Notes under the pieces: generated by a model
What the model was told of the DNA's origin: nothing
Seen by the model: only the letters and a program-made list of their open reading frames with translations
The model's database searches: none
In this document: positions 10,919 to 22,238 of the stretch, piece after piece
Layout of the letters: each line of letters starts with the position of its first letter
How positions within the stretch are numbered: the first letter of the stretch is position 1
Translations under genes and position numbers: made by a program
Origin: Turbatrix aceti
Lineage: Eukaryota; Nematoda; Chromadorea; Rhabditida; Panagrolaimidae
DNA: 64,000 nt
Assembly (NCBI GenBank): GCA_963969345.1
Contig: OZ017767.1
Location: 7,654,739 to 7,718,738, forward strand
Direction: 5' to 3'

Positions 10919-13631
10919 TTAAAGATCTGAATCATTTGATTTCCTGTAGTCGTTATTCTTTTTGCTCTTGATGTATCTCACTTTTCCACTCGGAAGATCA
11001 AATCCGTATTCCTTCGCCAGTTTGTCGTAGAAAGCCAGGCGTTCTGGCCAGAGATCGGGTTCCACCGATGATACTTCGTCGATGGTGATGAATGGGGTTT
11101 TTAGGAGGGAGACTTTTTGGGGTGATAGGCCGCTTGCCGTTGATGGGACCCTGAAAAAAAACAGTTGGGTGAATGAATATTTACTTATTTACTTTTTCCA
11201 AAAATTTACATACCCAGTTTTCGCGAACGAAGTAAACAAATCCAGCATATTTGCCTTGGCATGGAGGTAAGCGGTTCTCTGACTGTCGTCGTAGGTGATC
11301 AGATTTTCGTCAAAAAGCATGTTGAGTTCCGAAAAGTGGGGCGCGCCTTCGAGATACGGGCTGAATTTTGGAGGAAATTGGAAGTGGTAGAAGTAGACAG
11401 GATGACCCGCTGCAGCTTTTGACCTGGCTTCCCGGATCACCGGAACGTTGAATTCATAATCTGAGAACAACTGGACGTAAGCCTGGAGCCATTGGTGTTT
11501 TGTGTACTGCGGAGCTTGATGACGGTAGAAATCCACGACCGATGAGATATACTCATTTTGCGGGACGAGGGGGTCTGTTTTGAGAATTCCGGTGATGAAT
11601 TCTTTTAGCTGTTCTTCGGTGAACGTGCTGGCAGTCGCAGGAGACATTGGATGGTACTTTCCGACGTCGTATTTTGGAAGGAATTCGATGACTAAACGAA
11701 AACAAATATTTTTGAAAATGTTTCATAAAATTTTTTGCCATAAAATTTTCACCGTAAATTAAATCTCGTTTTTGCCAATTTGGACGATTTTTGGCACTTT
11801 GTAGTTAAAAAATGCGGCAAAAAACTACGAAAGCATACATTGATCGACGTGATTTTTTATGGAGAATTCAAAAAAAATATAAAAATATTAGGTTACAACA
11901 TTAAAAAATGCAGAAAAAATAGTATTGTCACTGTAACCATTTTTTATGCAATTGTTGACATTTTTTAAACAGATAACCTTATATTTTTTCGGATTGTCCA
12001 TTAAAAATCACGCCGATCAATATTTACCCTAACATTTAAAATTTTGTCGATTTTTAGTTGCAGCGTGCAAAAATCGTCATAAACTTTGCCAAAATAAATA
12101 TGTTGAATTTTGAATTTTACGGTCGTAAAAACTTCTAATTTAAATAAATACTTACCGAAAAATCCGTCTTCCTGACTTGTAACACCCAAAAACTGAGGCC
12201 TGTTTTGTGCTTTCTGAATCGCGTCTTCAAAGTCAACAGCATTGGGAAACAGGTCCGTGTTAAAAAGAGGATTGAAAGAAGCCAGATTCAGGTCGTCAAC
12301 TGTAATAATGTGTTGCACAAAAGTGGCAATGACTTTTCTGATGTCCTGAATGGGATGCTGCTTCACGCATTCCTTGATGCTCTCGGCTTCACCACATCCA
12401 AGTTCCTTCGCTATTTTCAGTGACGTATGAACTGTTCGGTTACCGCCACCCCAAATTGCACCTGCTGAACCGCTCATTTGTATGGCCTGCTGGAAGAGAC
12501 CGTTTGCGTGGGGCGTGATCGTCAGATAAGAAGTCGCAACAGCGCCTGCACTTTCTCCGAAAACGGTAACCCGATTAGGATCACCCTTGAAATCACGGAT
12601 GATTTTTTGCACAAATCGAAGCGATTCAATTTGATCCCAGATTCCGGCATTGCCGGGAGCATCGTCGGTGCCGGTTGAGAAGAAGCCAAAAATGCCCAAT
12701 CGGTAGTTGACAGTCACCATGATTACGCCCCGACTGACGAGGCCATCGGCGACGCGTTTGTAGTTGTACTGTTCTGAGCTGCCAAAAATAAAAGCTCCGC
12801 CGTGGATGAAAACCATGACGGGATAGCCTTTGGTATCTGGAGGCGGAGCCTGGGGTTTGATGATGTTGATTGTCAGGCAGTCTTCTTCGTCGGAAGTTGC
12901 CATGAAGTCGGGGTACGTGGCACATTCCCGGCTGAAGCGGGTGGCCTGGAAGGGGTTGGTCCACGGATCTGGGGGCTGCGGCTTCTGCAAATTCAAATTA
13001 CTGTATTTTTTTGTTTTTCAAAAAAAAAAAAAGATTTAAAAAATTTTTTGGCTCTACTATTTTCTCTTTCAATTTTTTTTATTTTTGAATTTAAAAAAAT
13101 TTATGTTTAAAAAAATTTATGTAGGTTTAAAAATTAAAATTAGAGTTTTTCTTATTATTTTTTGGACCAATTTTTAGGCAAAATTGCTCGTTTTTGAATT
13201 GCAAAAATTCAATTTTTGCAGAAAACGCTCATTTTTGTAAATAATTTTTAAAATGTTTTGAATTAAAAAATTGTATCATATTTTTAGAAAATAATTTTTA
13301 AATTAAAAATTTTTTTTCAATATGTAAATTTTTTTTTATCAAAAAGTTTTTTATTATGATTTTTTTACCGTCGTTCCAAAAACGCTTTTTTACTATAAAA
13401 ATTTTGCTTTCGTTTTTTTCCATTTTTTCCTACCTCAAATCTCAAATCACCAATCGGCGGCTTGGCATACGGGATGCCGAGGAAGACTTCAGCCCGGTGT
13501 CCATCAGCTGAGATGTGATCGAAGCCTTCGATAGGTCCATAAATGGTATTTACAATCGGATGTCCCAAAACGGTGACAAAAAACAACGCACAATAGAAGA
13601 CAAAGAATAGAAATTTACCTGTCGATCCCAT
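10919..13631 (-). CDS. Type-B carboxylesterase, 578 aa, full length (copy 2)
   Basis: Second copy of the gene at 438-3150, with the same translation. Exons: 13631-13434, 12984-12156, 11691-11214, 11150-10919. The triad Ser211, Glu338, His461, the signal peptide and the Cys pair are unchanged. Its 3' neighbour here is the core-deleted esterase (starting at 10579), which gives the order 573-aa gene, 578-aa gene, deleted gene along the minus strand. Complete absence of even silent differences means either a very recent duplication, gene conversion, or an assembly duplicate; if real, the dosage of the enzyme would be doubled. Confidence 0.85.
11772..12094. repeat. MITE-like foldback repeat (copy in second unit)
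   Basis: Second copy of the element at 1291-1613, carried along by the large duplication and not an independent insertion. Confidence 0.6.
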
Positions 13632-14275
13632 GGCGGCGGCGTTGTATCAGTGTCTCACGTTGTCAATTACCGATGCACATGCTTTTATTTATATGTACCA
13701 CCACGCAGAGCAGGAGTGTGGTGAACACGCGGTCTCTGTGTCCCCTACAACGTTACCCGCTTGCAAGGCCTTGTTCAAGAAAATTGAACCCTACGATCGC
13801 GCGCTTTTTATATAGAATGTTCAATATCGTTGCAATCAAACTGATATCATGCAGTGTTTTTCTTTTTTTAAAGAAATTTTAGTACAACTCGAAGGTTAAG
13901 CGATCATTGATAGTTGGTTTTTTTGGTGATTTTTGTTCTGAGAAACACACAAGAGTGGAAGAAAAAATGTTGTTTTGATGCAAGGAACTTTTGTTTTTCA
14001 AAAAGTCAACAAATTAATTTTTTTCAAGTTTCAAAACATTAAAAAAATCAAAAAAAAAAGAAAAAACGAGGAAAATAATTTTTTGACATCAGTTTTGTTG
14101 TTTTTTTATTGCATTCAAATTTTAAAAACCCGTCTGAGTTTTTTGTCTTCTGTTTTCCGTTTTTTTCTGCGTCTGATTTAATCAACGATAGGCCTGTTAT
14201 TTATGTTTATCAACTAAATGCATCTAATTTAGACGTGTGCATGTACGTGAAAAAAATTTTTTTTCAAATTTTTTT

Positions 14276-17200
14276 TCAAAGTTCAGATCTCAAGTCGGGA
14301 CCTTTGTTTGAGTCTACCCGGCCGCTGGGCAGGTCGAAGCCGTGTTCTTCAAACAAGCTGTTGTAGAAAGCCAAACGCTGCGGCCAGAGATCAGCGTGCA
14401 CCGAAGATTCTGAATCGATGGCGACGAACGGAGTTTGACTGAGAGTGACTTTTGATGGCGACAGACCGTTTATCGTGGACGGCACGCTGAAAAAATTCAA
14501 ATCAAAACTCATAAAAAAAACTGAGTTACTCCTCACCCGTTCTTGGCAAAAGACACAAAAAGATCAATAAAATCCGCTTTAGTTTTGATGCACTCGAGCT
14601 GTCGTTCTTCGAGACAGGTATACAAAACGTCGTCAAAAAGCATGCCAAGTTCAGAAGCGTGGGGTGCTCCGTCGATGACTGGAAAGAATTTTGGGGCGTG
14701 ATCGAAGCGGTAGAAATATACAGGATGCCCGGCAGCCGCCTTCAACCTGGCTTCTCTGATTGCGGGGATGTTGAATTCGAAATCGGAGAAAAACTGGACG
14801 TAAGCCTGGAAAAATTGGTTGTGGGCGTATTCGGGCACCTGGCGCCGGTAAAAATCGATGACTGTGGAAATGTAGTCTTCGTTGGGCACCAGGGGATCGG
14901 ATTGAAGCACGGCAGTTATGTACTCCTCGAGTTGAGCTTCGGTAAAGGTGGCAGCCTGTTCAACGGGGATCGGGTGATACTTTCCGCCTTCGTAGTTTGG
15001 AATGAGTTTTAGGGCTGAAAATGGTTGGATTGCTCACAAATTTGGAAAAATGTTCTACTTTTCGGAAAAAAATTGTCCTTGCGTTTCTGGGTAATTTTTT
15101 TTTACAAAATTAATTAAACTGAACAAATTTTTTCAAAACACAAAATTTTTGTACAAAAAAATGTGAAACGTAAAAATTGAAAAAAAAATTAAAAAACACA
15201 AAAAAATCAAAAAAATTGTCTTTTGAAATTTTTTCCGCAAAAAAGATTTGAAATTTTTTTTAGGATTTTCAAAAAAAAAGTTTTAATTTTTTTGTGCAGA
15301 AAAAAATTTTTTTTTTTATTAATTTTTTTTTTTAATTTTTTTTAAAATTTTTTTTGGGATTGTCCGGCAAAAAAAAGAAAAAAAGTAAAACTTTTTTTTT
15401 GCGTTTTTTCAAAACCCACCAAAAAGCGCATCTTCCTGACTGGTGATTCCAATAAAATTCGGCCGACGTTCCGCCTTCTGAATCGCGTCTTCGAAACTGA
15501 CGACCCCCGGAAACAGGTCCTCGTTCAAAATTGGATTAAACGAGACAATGTTTGTGTTGTCGACTTCAATAATGTTATGAACAAAAGTGGACATGGCAAT
15601 TCTGACGTCTTCGGTCGAATGTTGTTTCACGCATTCTTTGACATCGTCGCTATCAGCGCATCCGAGTGCTTTCACAATTTTGAGCGACGTTTCAATAGTT
15701 CGGTTCGAACTGCCCCACCTGGATCCCGCAGATCCGCTCATGGGTATGACCTGTTGGAAAAGACCGTTTGCGTGGGGCGTCAAAGAAAGGAACGAAGTCG
15801 CAACACCGCCCGCACTTTCGCCGAATACAGTGATTTTCTGTGGATCACCTTTGAAATCCGCGATGATCTTTTTCGTGAATTTAAGGGCTTCGATTTGGTC
15901 CCAGATTCCGTAGTTGCCCTCAACTTCCGGGGTTCCGGTCGCGAAGAATCCAAAAAATCCAAGTCGGTAGTTGATAGTGACCACGATGATCCCCCGGGAT
16001 ACCAGGCCATCAGCGGCGCGTTTGTAGTTGTATTGTTGAGAGCTGCCGGCGAGAAATGCTCCTCCATGGACAAAGACCATGACGGGATAGCCACGGGCGT
16101 CGGTGGGCGGCACTTTGGGCTTGATGATGTTGATGGTGAGGCAGTCTTCTTCGTCGGCGGTGGTCATGAAATCGGGGTACGTCGCGCATTCCCGGCTGAA
16201 GCGAGTGGCCTGGAAGGGGTTTGGCCACGGATCTGGGGGCTGCGGCTTCTGAAATTCAATTTACTGTTTTTTTACAAAATTTTTAGCTCATGGGCGAAGC
16301 GGAAGTAAAGCTTTGTAGTGTCCAAAAAATTTTTAATTTTAATATTTAGATTCTGTTTAAAAATTAAAATTTACGTTTTTTTATTTTTTTGATCAATTTT
16401 TCGGTAAAATCGATCGTTTTCGTTAAAATTGACGAAAATGGCGGAAATTCAATTTTTTTGAAAACGTTCATTAATTTTTTTTAAATAAAAAAAATTAAAG
16501 GATTAATTTTTTTTAAATAAAAAAAAGTAACGCACCGCTCAAAAAAAAGTTGATAAATTTTATTTTTAAGATTCAGTTTTAAGAGGCAGTCCACGACAGG
16601 ATTTCGGACGGCCGACAAGGCTTTTTTACAACTTCAAATGTTTTAAGCCAGAATTGTTCCCCATCCCTAAAAACCTCTAAATCACCGATGCACAGATTTT
16701 TAAACACATCGGATTCTGTAGTTTTGGCTTCTGAAAGGTTTTGACAAAAATCGATGCCACGAGCTTCGCTATAGAGGAAAAACGCTGAAAATTTTATGAG
16801 AGGGGTTTTGAGGGACAGGGAACACGAAGTCGTACTCAGATATTTTTTATCGTTACAGTAAATGCTGATTACCGTATAAAATGTGTGGTTTTTTGGTCAC
16901 CACTGGCGGGGTTCTCCGAGGGGAGTACATTGTGATAGCATATATTGTAGCCCGTGTTTCGGCGCTTCGAATGACGTAACACACGAAAAAAAGGAGTGAC
17001 CGGAAAACGGTCATCCATGGGCTTTTATGGCGCGCACTCAAGAAAACGCGCACAATTTCGCTTCAAGTGACAAAAAAAAGAGCGTGCGCGCGCATTCACG
17101 GTGTCATGTTCAAAAAAAGGCCCTGAAGCCAATTTTTGTTTTTTATGCTCGCGGTCACTTTGGTAGACTTTAGCATGTCCCAAAGATTGATTCTAGCTTT

Positions 17201-18313
17201 TCAGGCTTTTTATCTGACAATATTGGGCATCGCCACAGGCATTGAAAAAAACATGAAACTTTCAAACGTTGTAACTTTGTGCAAAATGATCCGATAAAAG
17301 GTGCACGTGGCTTAAAGTTATATCTGGGACATGCCAAAGCCTACCAAAGTGACCGTGGATGTACAAAACAAAAACTGGCTTCAGGGCCTTTTTTTGAACA
17401 TGACTCCTTTTTTGCGCGCGCAAGCTTGTTTGAAGAGAAAAAGAAGCTGATCGCGCGCGTTTTCTTGAGTGCGCGCTATAAAAGCCCATGGATGACCGCT
17501 TTCCGGTCACTCCTTTTTTTCGCGTGTTACGTCATTCGAAGCGCCGAAACACGGGCTACAAGATGTGCTATCACAATGTACTCCCCTCGGAGAACCCCGC
17601 CAGTGGTGACCAAAAAACCACACATTTTATACGGTAATCAGCAATTACCGTAACGATAAAAATTATCTGAGTACGACTTCGTGTTCCCCGTCCCTCAAAA
17701 CCCCTCTCATAAAATTTTCAGCATTTTTCCACTATAGCGAAGCTCGTGGCATCGATTTTTGTCAAAAACTTCCAGAAGCCAAAACTACAGAATCCGATGT
17801 GTTTAAAAATCTGTGTATCGGCGATTTAGAGGTTTTTAGGGGTGGGGAACAATTCTGGCTTAAAACATTTTAAGTTGTAAAAAAGCCTTGTCGGGCTCTC
17901 CCCCTTATTCCGAAATCCTGTCGTGGACTGTCTCTTAAAATTTAAATTAGCGTTTTTTTGATATTCGGACCATTTTTTGGCAAAATTGTTTGTTAAAATG
18001 GACAAAAATGCCAAAAATCTACGAATTTTTTTCTTAAAATTTTTTATGCCGCTTGTTCCAATTTTTTTTTATTTTTCAATTATTTCAGGTGTTCCAGGTG
18101 AACTCCTACCTCAAATCTCAGATCATCAACCGGCGGCTTGGCATACGGGATGCCAAGGAAAATCTCTGCCCGGTGGCCATCAGCCGAGATGTGGTCAAAG
18201 CCCTGGATCGGTCCATAAATCGTGTTTACGACGGGATGCAGCACCGAATCGACGCGAACAATAATCAGCGAAAAGACAAGAAAGACGACGCTAACACTGC
18301 CTGGCCGGATCAT
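14276..18313 (-). CDS. Type-B carboxylesterase, 573 aa, full length (copy 2)
   Basis: Second copy of the gene at 3795-7832. Exons: 18313-18110, 16248-15420, 15014-14537, 14486-14276. All catalytic residues (Ser213, Glu340, His463) are present. The start codon lies only six bases from the scaffold gap, so its TATA box and GATA sites are not represented. Intron 1 contains the same foldback element at the same site, which shows that the transposon inserted before the duplication. Confidence 0.85.
16583..17934. mobile_element. Foldback DNA transposon (copy in second unit)
   Basis: Second copy of the element at 6102-7453, flanked by the same TTAA pair at 16579-16582 and 17935-17938. Duplicated with the host gene. 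Confidence 0.85.
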
Positions 18314-18319
18314 CGTTCT

Positions 18320-18519
18320 NNNNNNNNNNNNNNNNNNNNNNNNNNNNNNNNNNNNNNNNNNNNNNNNNNNNNNNNNNNNNNNNNNNNNNNNNNNNNNNNN
18401 NNNNNNNNNNNNNNNNNNNNNNNNNNNNNNNNNNNNNNNNNNNNNNNNNNNNNNNNNNNNNNNNNNNNNNNNNNNNNNNNNNNNNNNNNNNNNNNNNNNN
18501 NNNNNNNNNNNNNNNNNNN
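18320..18519. other. Scaffold gap of 200 N
   Basis: Exactly 200 N, the fixed size used by several scaffolders. Left flank is the start of an esterase; right flank is G-rich low complexity. True size unknown. Confidence 0.99.
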
Positions 18520-18620
18520 TTGGGGGCGGGGGTCGGGGGGCCACCCCCGGCTTCACCCCCGCGGGGATCCCCGCGGGGGCGGGGGGGGGGGGGGGGGGGT
18601 TCGAACCCTACCGTTTTGGC
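18520..18620. repeat. G/C-rich low-complexity contig edge with TTCGAA palindrome
   Basis: Runs of G with CCCCCGCGGGGATCCCCGCGGG-like palindromes, then a 12-bp palindrome GGGTTCGAACCC followed by TAC. The same motif GGGGGTTCGAACCCTAC opens the contig at 32834, so this is a shared repeat at which the assembly broke twice. Confidence 0.7.
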
Positions 18621-18804
18621 CCGGCATTTAATCAATAATGTAAAAAATAAGAAAAATTAACTTGGATTTGGTATTTTTAACAAAAAATTAGTCTCTACAG
18701 ATAGAAAACATAGTATTTTGAGTAAAAAACAGTAATTTATGTTATTTATATAACGATTTGCTGCTATTTTTTTGGATAAAAATTTGGAAAAAATACAGAA
18801 TGGA

Positions 18805-18900
18805 TAATTTCGGGCCGGCCCGGCCCAAGCCCGGGCTCTCGACGGGCCGGGCCTGGGCCTAAAAGTTAGGCCCGTTTTCATGTCTGGTTTCAAGGCGAAA
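18805..18900. repeat. Dispersed hairpin repeat, copy A
   Basis: GGGCCGGCCCGG-type GC blocks followed by a perfect hairpin GGGCCTAA-AAG-TTAGGCCC (18855-18873) and then TTTTCATGTCTGGTTTCAA. A relative at 32860-32930 has its own GGGCCT...AGGCCC hairpin followed by TTTTCATGTCTGCTTGAAA. Confidence 0.6.
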
Positions 18901-19534
18901 GCGAAAATAATTCGCAATGCTTTCATTCAGTAGTTTGGCGCTATAAACAATTGCTTACGTTATTTTTCGCTTGTTGTAAAGGCGATGGATATAATATTAC
19001 CGATTAAACTGTCCGGTAACGGTAAAAAAAATTTTAAAAAAAAAAAATTAAAAAAAAATCGAGATATTTTAAAAACTGACCAGAAAAATTTTTAGTTTTC
19101 AAAGACGGCGATTCCCGACAAGAAAAAATTCGTGTCGAGATAAAGAAAACTGTATTTGGGCCACATAAAACCAAACATTGTTTCCGGCATTTATTGTACA
19201 TACAAACTGGCGCGATACAATATTGAAAAATTCTGAGCGTGGAGTAGATGCCAAAGCTGACGAAAAAAAATAAGACGAGGGATATTGCGTTCCTAGTCAG
19301 GTATGTATGTAGGTAGGTCGGTGGGTAGAAAAGATACAATACGCAAGGTTGTTGTACAAAATAGACGGCAGGCAACGGTCGGTGAGAGATCCCGGCGCGT
19401 AGAGCGTGCACAACCCGTGAGTGCGTGTGAAAATAAAAAGTACGTAGGAGGACAGAAAGAAAGACAACAACCTGGTTTCAGCAAGAAATTTGGTATACAG
19501 TATTCACGGACGCGGACGCGGACGGTAGAAGCAG
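18901..19534. other. No gene seen
   Basis: A/T-rich sequence downstream of the DCP1-like gene. Open frames here have no recognisable features. Confidence 0.4.
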
Positions 19535-21129
19535 CTATTGATGTTGGTTGCCGAGTGTCAGGCCGCCCTCGGTGAAGAGTTTTCCATAAATTGTCTTGCA
19601 GAGTTGCCGGGTGTCTTCGCGCTCGATGAGTTGGCTCAGGACGAGGAAGCATTCGAGGGGTGTAGCGTTGAATCTGAGCACCCAATCGTTGAATTCAACC
19701 GCATGTCTAGCCTTGACACCTGCGACTGCGTTCAGGTGATCCGAGCAGGAATTGAACGCAAACGAATTGGGGCAAACCAAGGGGGCCGGGGCCTGTCGAT
19801 TTCGATGATTGTGGGTCGCAGGCGTCGCCGGCTGCTCCAAAACCGCGGGCGCAGACGTCGTCGACGCTTCTGTCGTCACCGGACGACGCTGACTGCCCCC
19901 GGACGATTCGGGTCTCTTCGGCGTCACCGGATGAAGGAGAGAAACCAGCGCAGCGGTTGGCACAGACATGTTCAGCGGCATTCGGTGGGTGAATCTCGTG
20001 GATGTCGGAGTCGGCGTCGGAGTAGCCATCGGCGTGGCCGTCGCCGAAGGCGTCGATCGCGCATGCCGCTGCTCCTGATGCAGTGCCGGAGTGGTCGGAA
20101 GCTCCGGAGCCGGTTTGAGGACCAACTCAGGGGTCGGGGGCTTTGGTCGAGGCTGGGATTGAGATTGCGACTGACTTTGCTCGGGTGTTGGTCCCGCACA
20201 GAGAATGTCAGACACCTTCAGACGCGCTTCTTCCATCTCACTTCTTCCCTGAACCGGATTCTGTCTCGTGGGATTTGGATTCGGAGCTGTAGGTACGGAT
20301 GCTGGGACTGTGGATGTCGGGATTGATTCGCTCCATAACCGGGTGAGAGCTGCTTGCACGGGTTCTTTGTCGGGGAAAAAGAGCATGAAAAATCCTAAAA
20401 CACGCAAAATAACATAAAACGCTTCAAAACCCAAAAATTTTAGTAAAAAACGTATTATTTTACCAAAAAATCTTCAAAAACAGCATTTTCTATCCAAAAA
20501 GTTCACGGTACCCCAAAAATACTAACTCGCATAAAAAACCCTTCAAAAAACCAGTTTTTCTTTAAACCAGCGTTTTTTAAAAAAAAAGTTCACAAAAATG
20601 CGTAAAAAACCTCCAAAAATCTATTTTCGTAAAAAAATCGGCATTTTTTCTCCAAAATTCTTTTTTTTCTATAAAAAACGTTCACAAAACCCCATAAAAA
20701 TACAAAATCGCATAAAAACCCATGAAAAACACATTTTCATCAAAAAACATAATTTTTACCCCAAAAAATCCATAAAACCCCCAACTCACCCTCAACACAT
20801 CTCAGCGTCATGCCATACTCATTGAACTCATACGGCACAAACCGGTTCAGATAAATAACATAGTTATTGAGATTTTCCCGATTCTGAGTCAGGTGAACGA
20901 TTACACCGTTGGGATCCTTGCCGTAGGAGTGCTGGTAGACCGACATGTTCCCGGTGAACGTCGGATCACTCCATTTGCCCTTTTCCTTGTCAAAGACAAA
21001 CAGCTTGCCGTGCTTTACCTGGGATACGACGCGTTTCGACGGAGAATGCCAGTTTTTAGCGATCATGCATCGTCCGAGGTGAATATCGTCGGCGGTTCCG
21101 ACTTCGGTACTGGACGTCGTCGTCGTCAT
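19535..21129 (-). CDS. mRNA-decapping enzyme subunit 1-like protein (DCP1), 399 aa
   Basis: DCP1 is the EVH1-domain cofactor that activates the decapping enzyme DCP2 in cytoplasmic mRNA decay. Exons: 21129-20790 and 20394-19535, phase 1, 400 codons including TAG. The first exon gives the EVH1-like part: GKLFVFDKEKGKW, then a beta-rich stretch with NMSVYQHS and VIYLNRFVPYEFNEYG; the second exon starts GFFMLFFPDKEPVQAAL, matching the family's GIWFYDKEE segment. Residues from about 130 to 310 are Pro/Ser/Thr/Gln-rich and probably disordered. The last 70 residues (FNDWVLRFNATPLECF and on) are predicted helical and could be the trimerisation region, but I am not sure. The assignment rests on the EVH1 pattern, which is divergent. 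It lies 1.1 kb downstream of, and on the same strand as, an Argonaute gene. Confidence 0.65.
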
Positions 21130-22238
21130 AGTCTGGATGGGATATCAAAAGCAGAAAATGGAAAATGCGGATGGCAGAAAAATCAAAAAAACACGGGGCT
21201 GAAAAAAACAAAAACAAAAAATTGAACGTTATTCAAGTAACGCACGCATTCGTTCGTAGACACGCGTCTTTTCGCGTCAGGATCTGTTTTCTCTAGCGTG
21301 CACAATATTTTTCTATTTACTTCGTATTTACGATCTTTTTCTCGTTTTTTTTTAGCGCTCGCAAGGTATGAATCGGTGAGGGAACATTTTGGAAATGTTA
21401 CCTGCATCAGAAGCGAACCTTGAGCTGCCACTCACAAATCGTGAGTCAGGAAAAGGGCTTCCTTGAAGCCTGAGATTCACAAGAAAATTGTCAGGAGACT
21501 TTTTGGAAAATATTTATGGACGAATGAGCGAAAAAGTAGCTACTTATTGATCGACGTAATTTTTGATGAAGAATCCATAAAAAATATAAAAAAATAGGGT
21601 TATCACCTTAAAAAATGCCGAAAATTGAAATTAAAAGTGTCCAAATGGCAACATTTCTTTTCGGCATTTTTTTACGGTGATCACCCTATTTTTTTATATT
21701 TTTATGGATTCTTCATCAAAAATTATCTTCAAACGAATTTTACGGTAAACAAATTTTGGCAAGTTTTCTTCAAAAATTATTTCCAAGATTTTTCATAAAA
21801 AATGATTTTTCAAAAAACTGATTTTTAATGAAAAATTTTTTTTTCTTTTTTTTCAAAATTCCTTAATTGCCACCCAAAAATCATCCAGCCATTCCAAAAG
21901 ATCATTTTCATAGTCAGTCATGCAAAAACTGTAGCAATCATCTCCAAATCACATAATAATCAAAAGATTGCCAGTCCTGTAAAAAACGACTGAAAAGAAA
22001 GACATCACATCCAGATTCTGGGTCAAAGAGGCAGGATAGGAAAGAAACAATGGTCAAAAAAATGTCAGAACAATCCTAGGACAACGAAGCTCAGCTTTGG
22101 TCGATGGAATTTGTCAGTGGACCCGTTTGATGAAGAAAGGAAGGATACAAACAAAGAAATCCGAGGCAAAAAATAATACAAAACAAATCAAATTGAAAAG
22201 AATAACGCTAAAAATAGGAAAAAAAAAACAAAAACAAA
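21130..22238. other. Spacer between the Argonaute and DCP1-like genes
   Basis: About 1.1 kb containing the DCP1-like 5' region and one foldback repeat. No gene seen. The spacing is longer than the usual 100-400 bp of nematode operons, so co-transcription is possible but not indicated. Confidence 0.4.
21558..21725. repeat. MITE-like foldback repeat
   Basis: Two arms of about 65 bp: AATTTTTGATGAAGAATCC ... ATGCCGAAA on the left and TTTCGGCAT ... GGATTCTTCATCAAAAATT on the right, around a 35-bp loop. Preceded by TTGATCGACGT, as in the copies at 1291-1613 and 35471-35781. Confidence 0.75.

Larger units (their letters stand above)
10482..18319. repeat. Second unit of the direct duplication, truncated by a gap
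   Basis: Matches 1-7838 base for base apart from one seen substitution (15333). It contains the second copies of the 578-aa and 573-aa esterases, both foldback elements and all introns, and stops seven bases upstream of an ATG, where 200 N begin. Confidence 0.9.

Noticed and set aside
18598..18612. GGTTCGAACCC looks like a tRNA T-arm / B-box
   Set aside because: No matching acceptor, D or anticodon arms can be found on either strand, and the same motif at 32834 has a different neighbourhood. It is part of a palindromic repeat.
19538..20326. 262-codon Arg-rich plus-strand frame
   Set aside because: Antisense shadow of the Pro/Ser/Thr-rich region of the DCP1-like exon 2.
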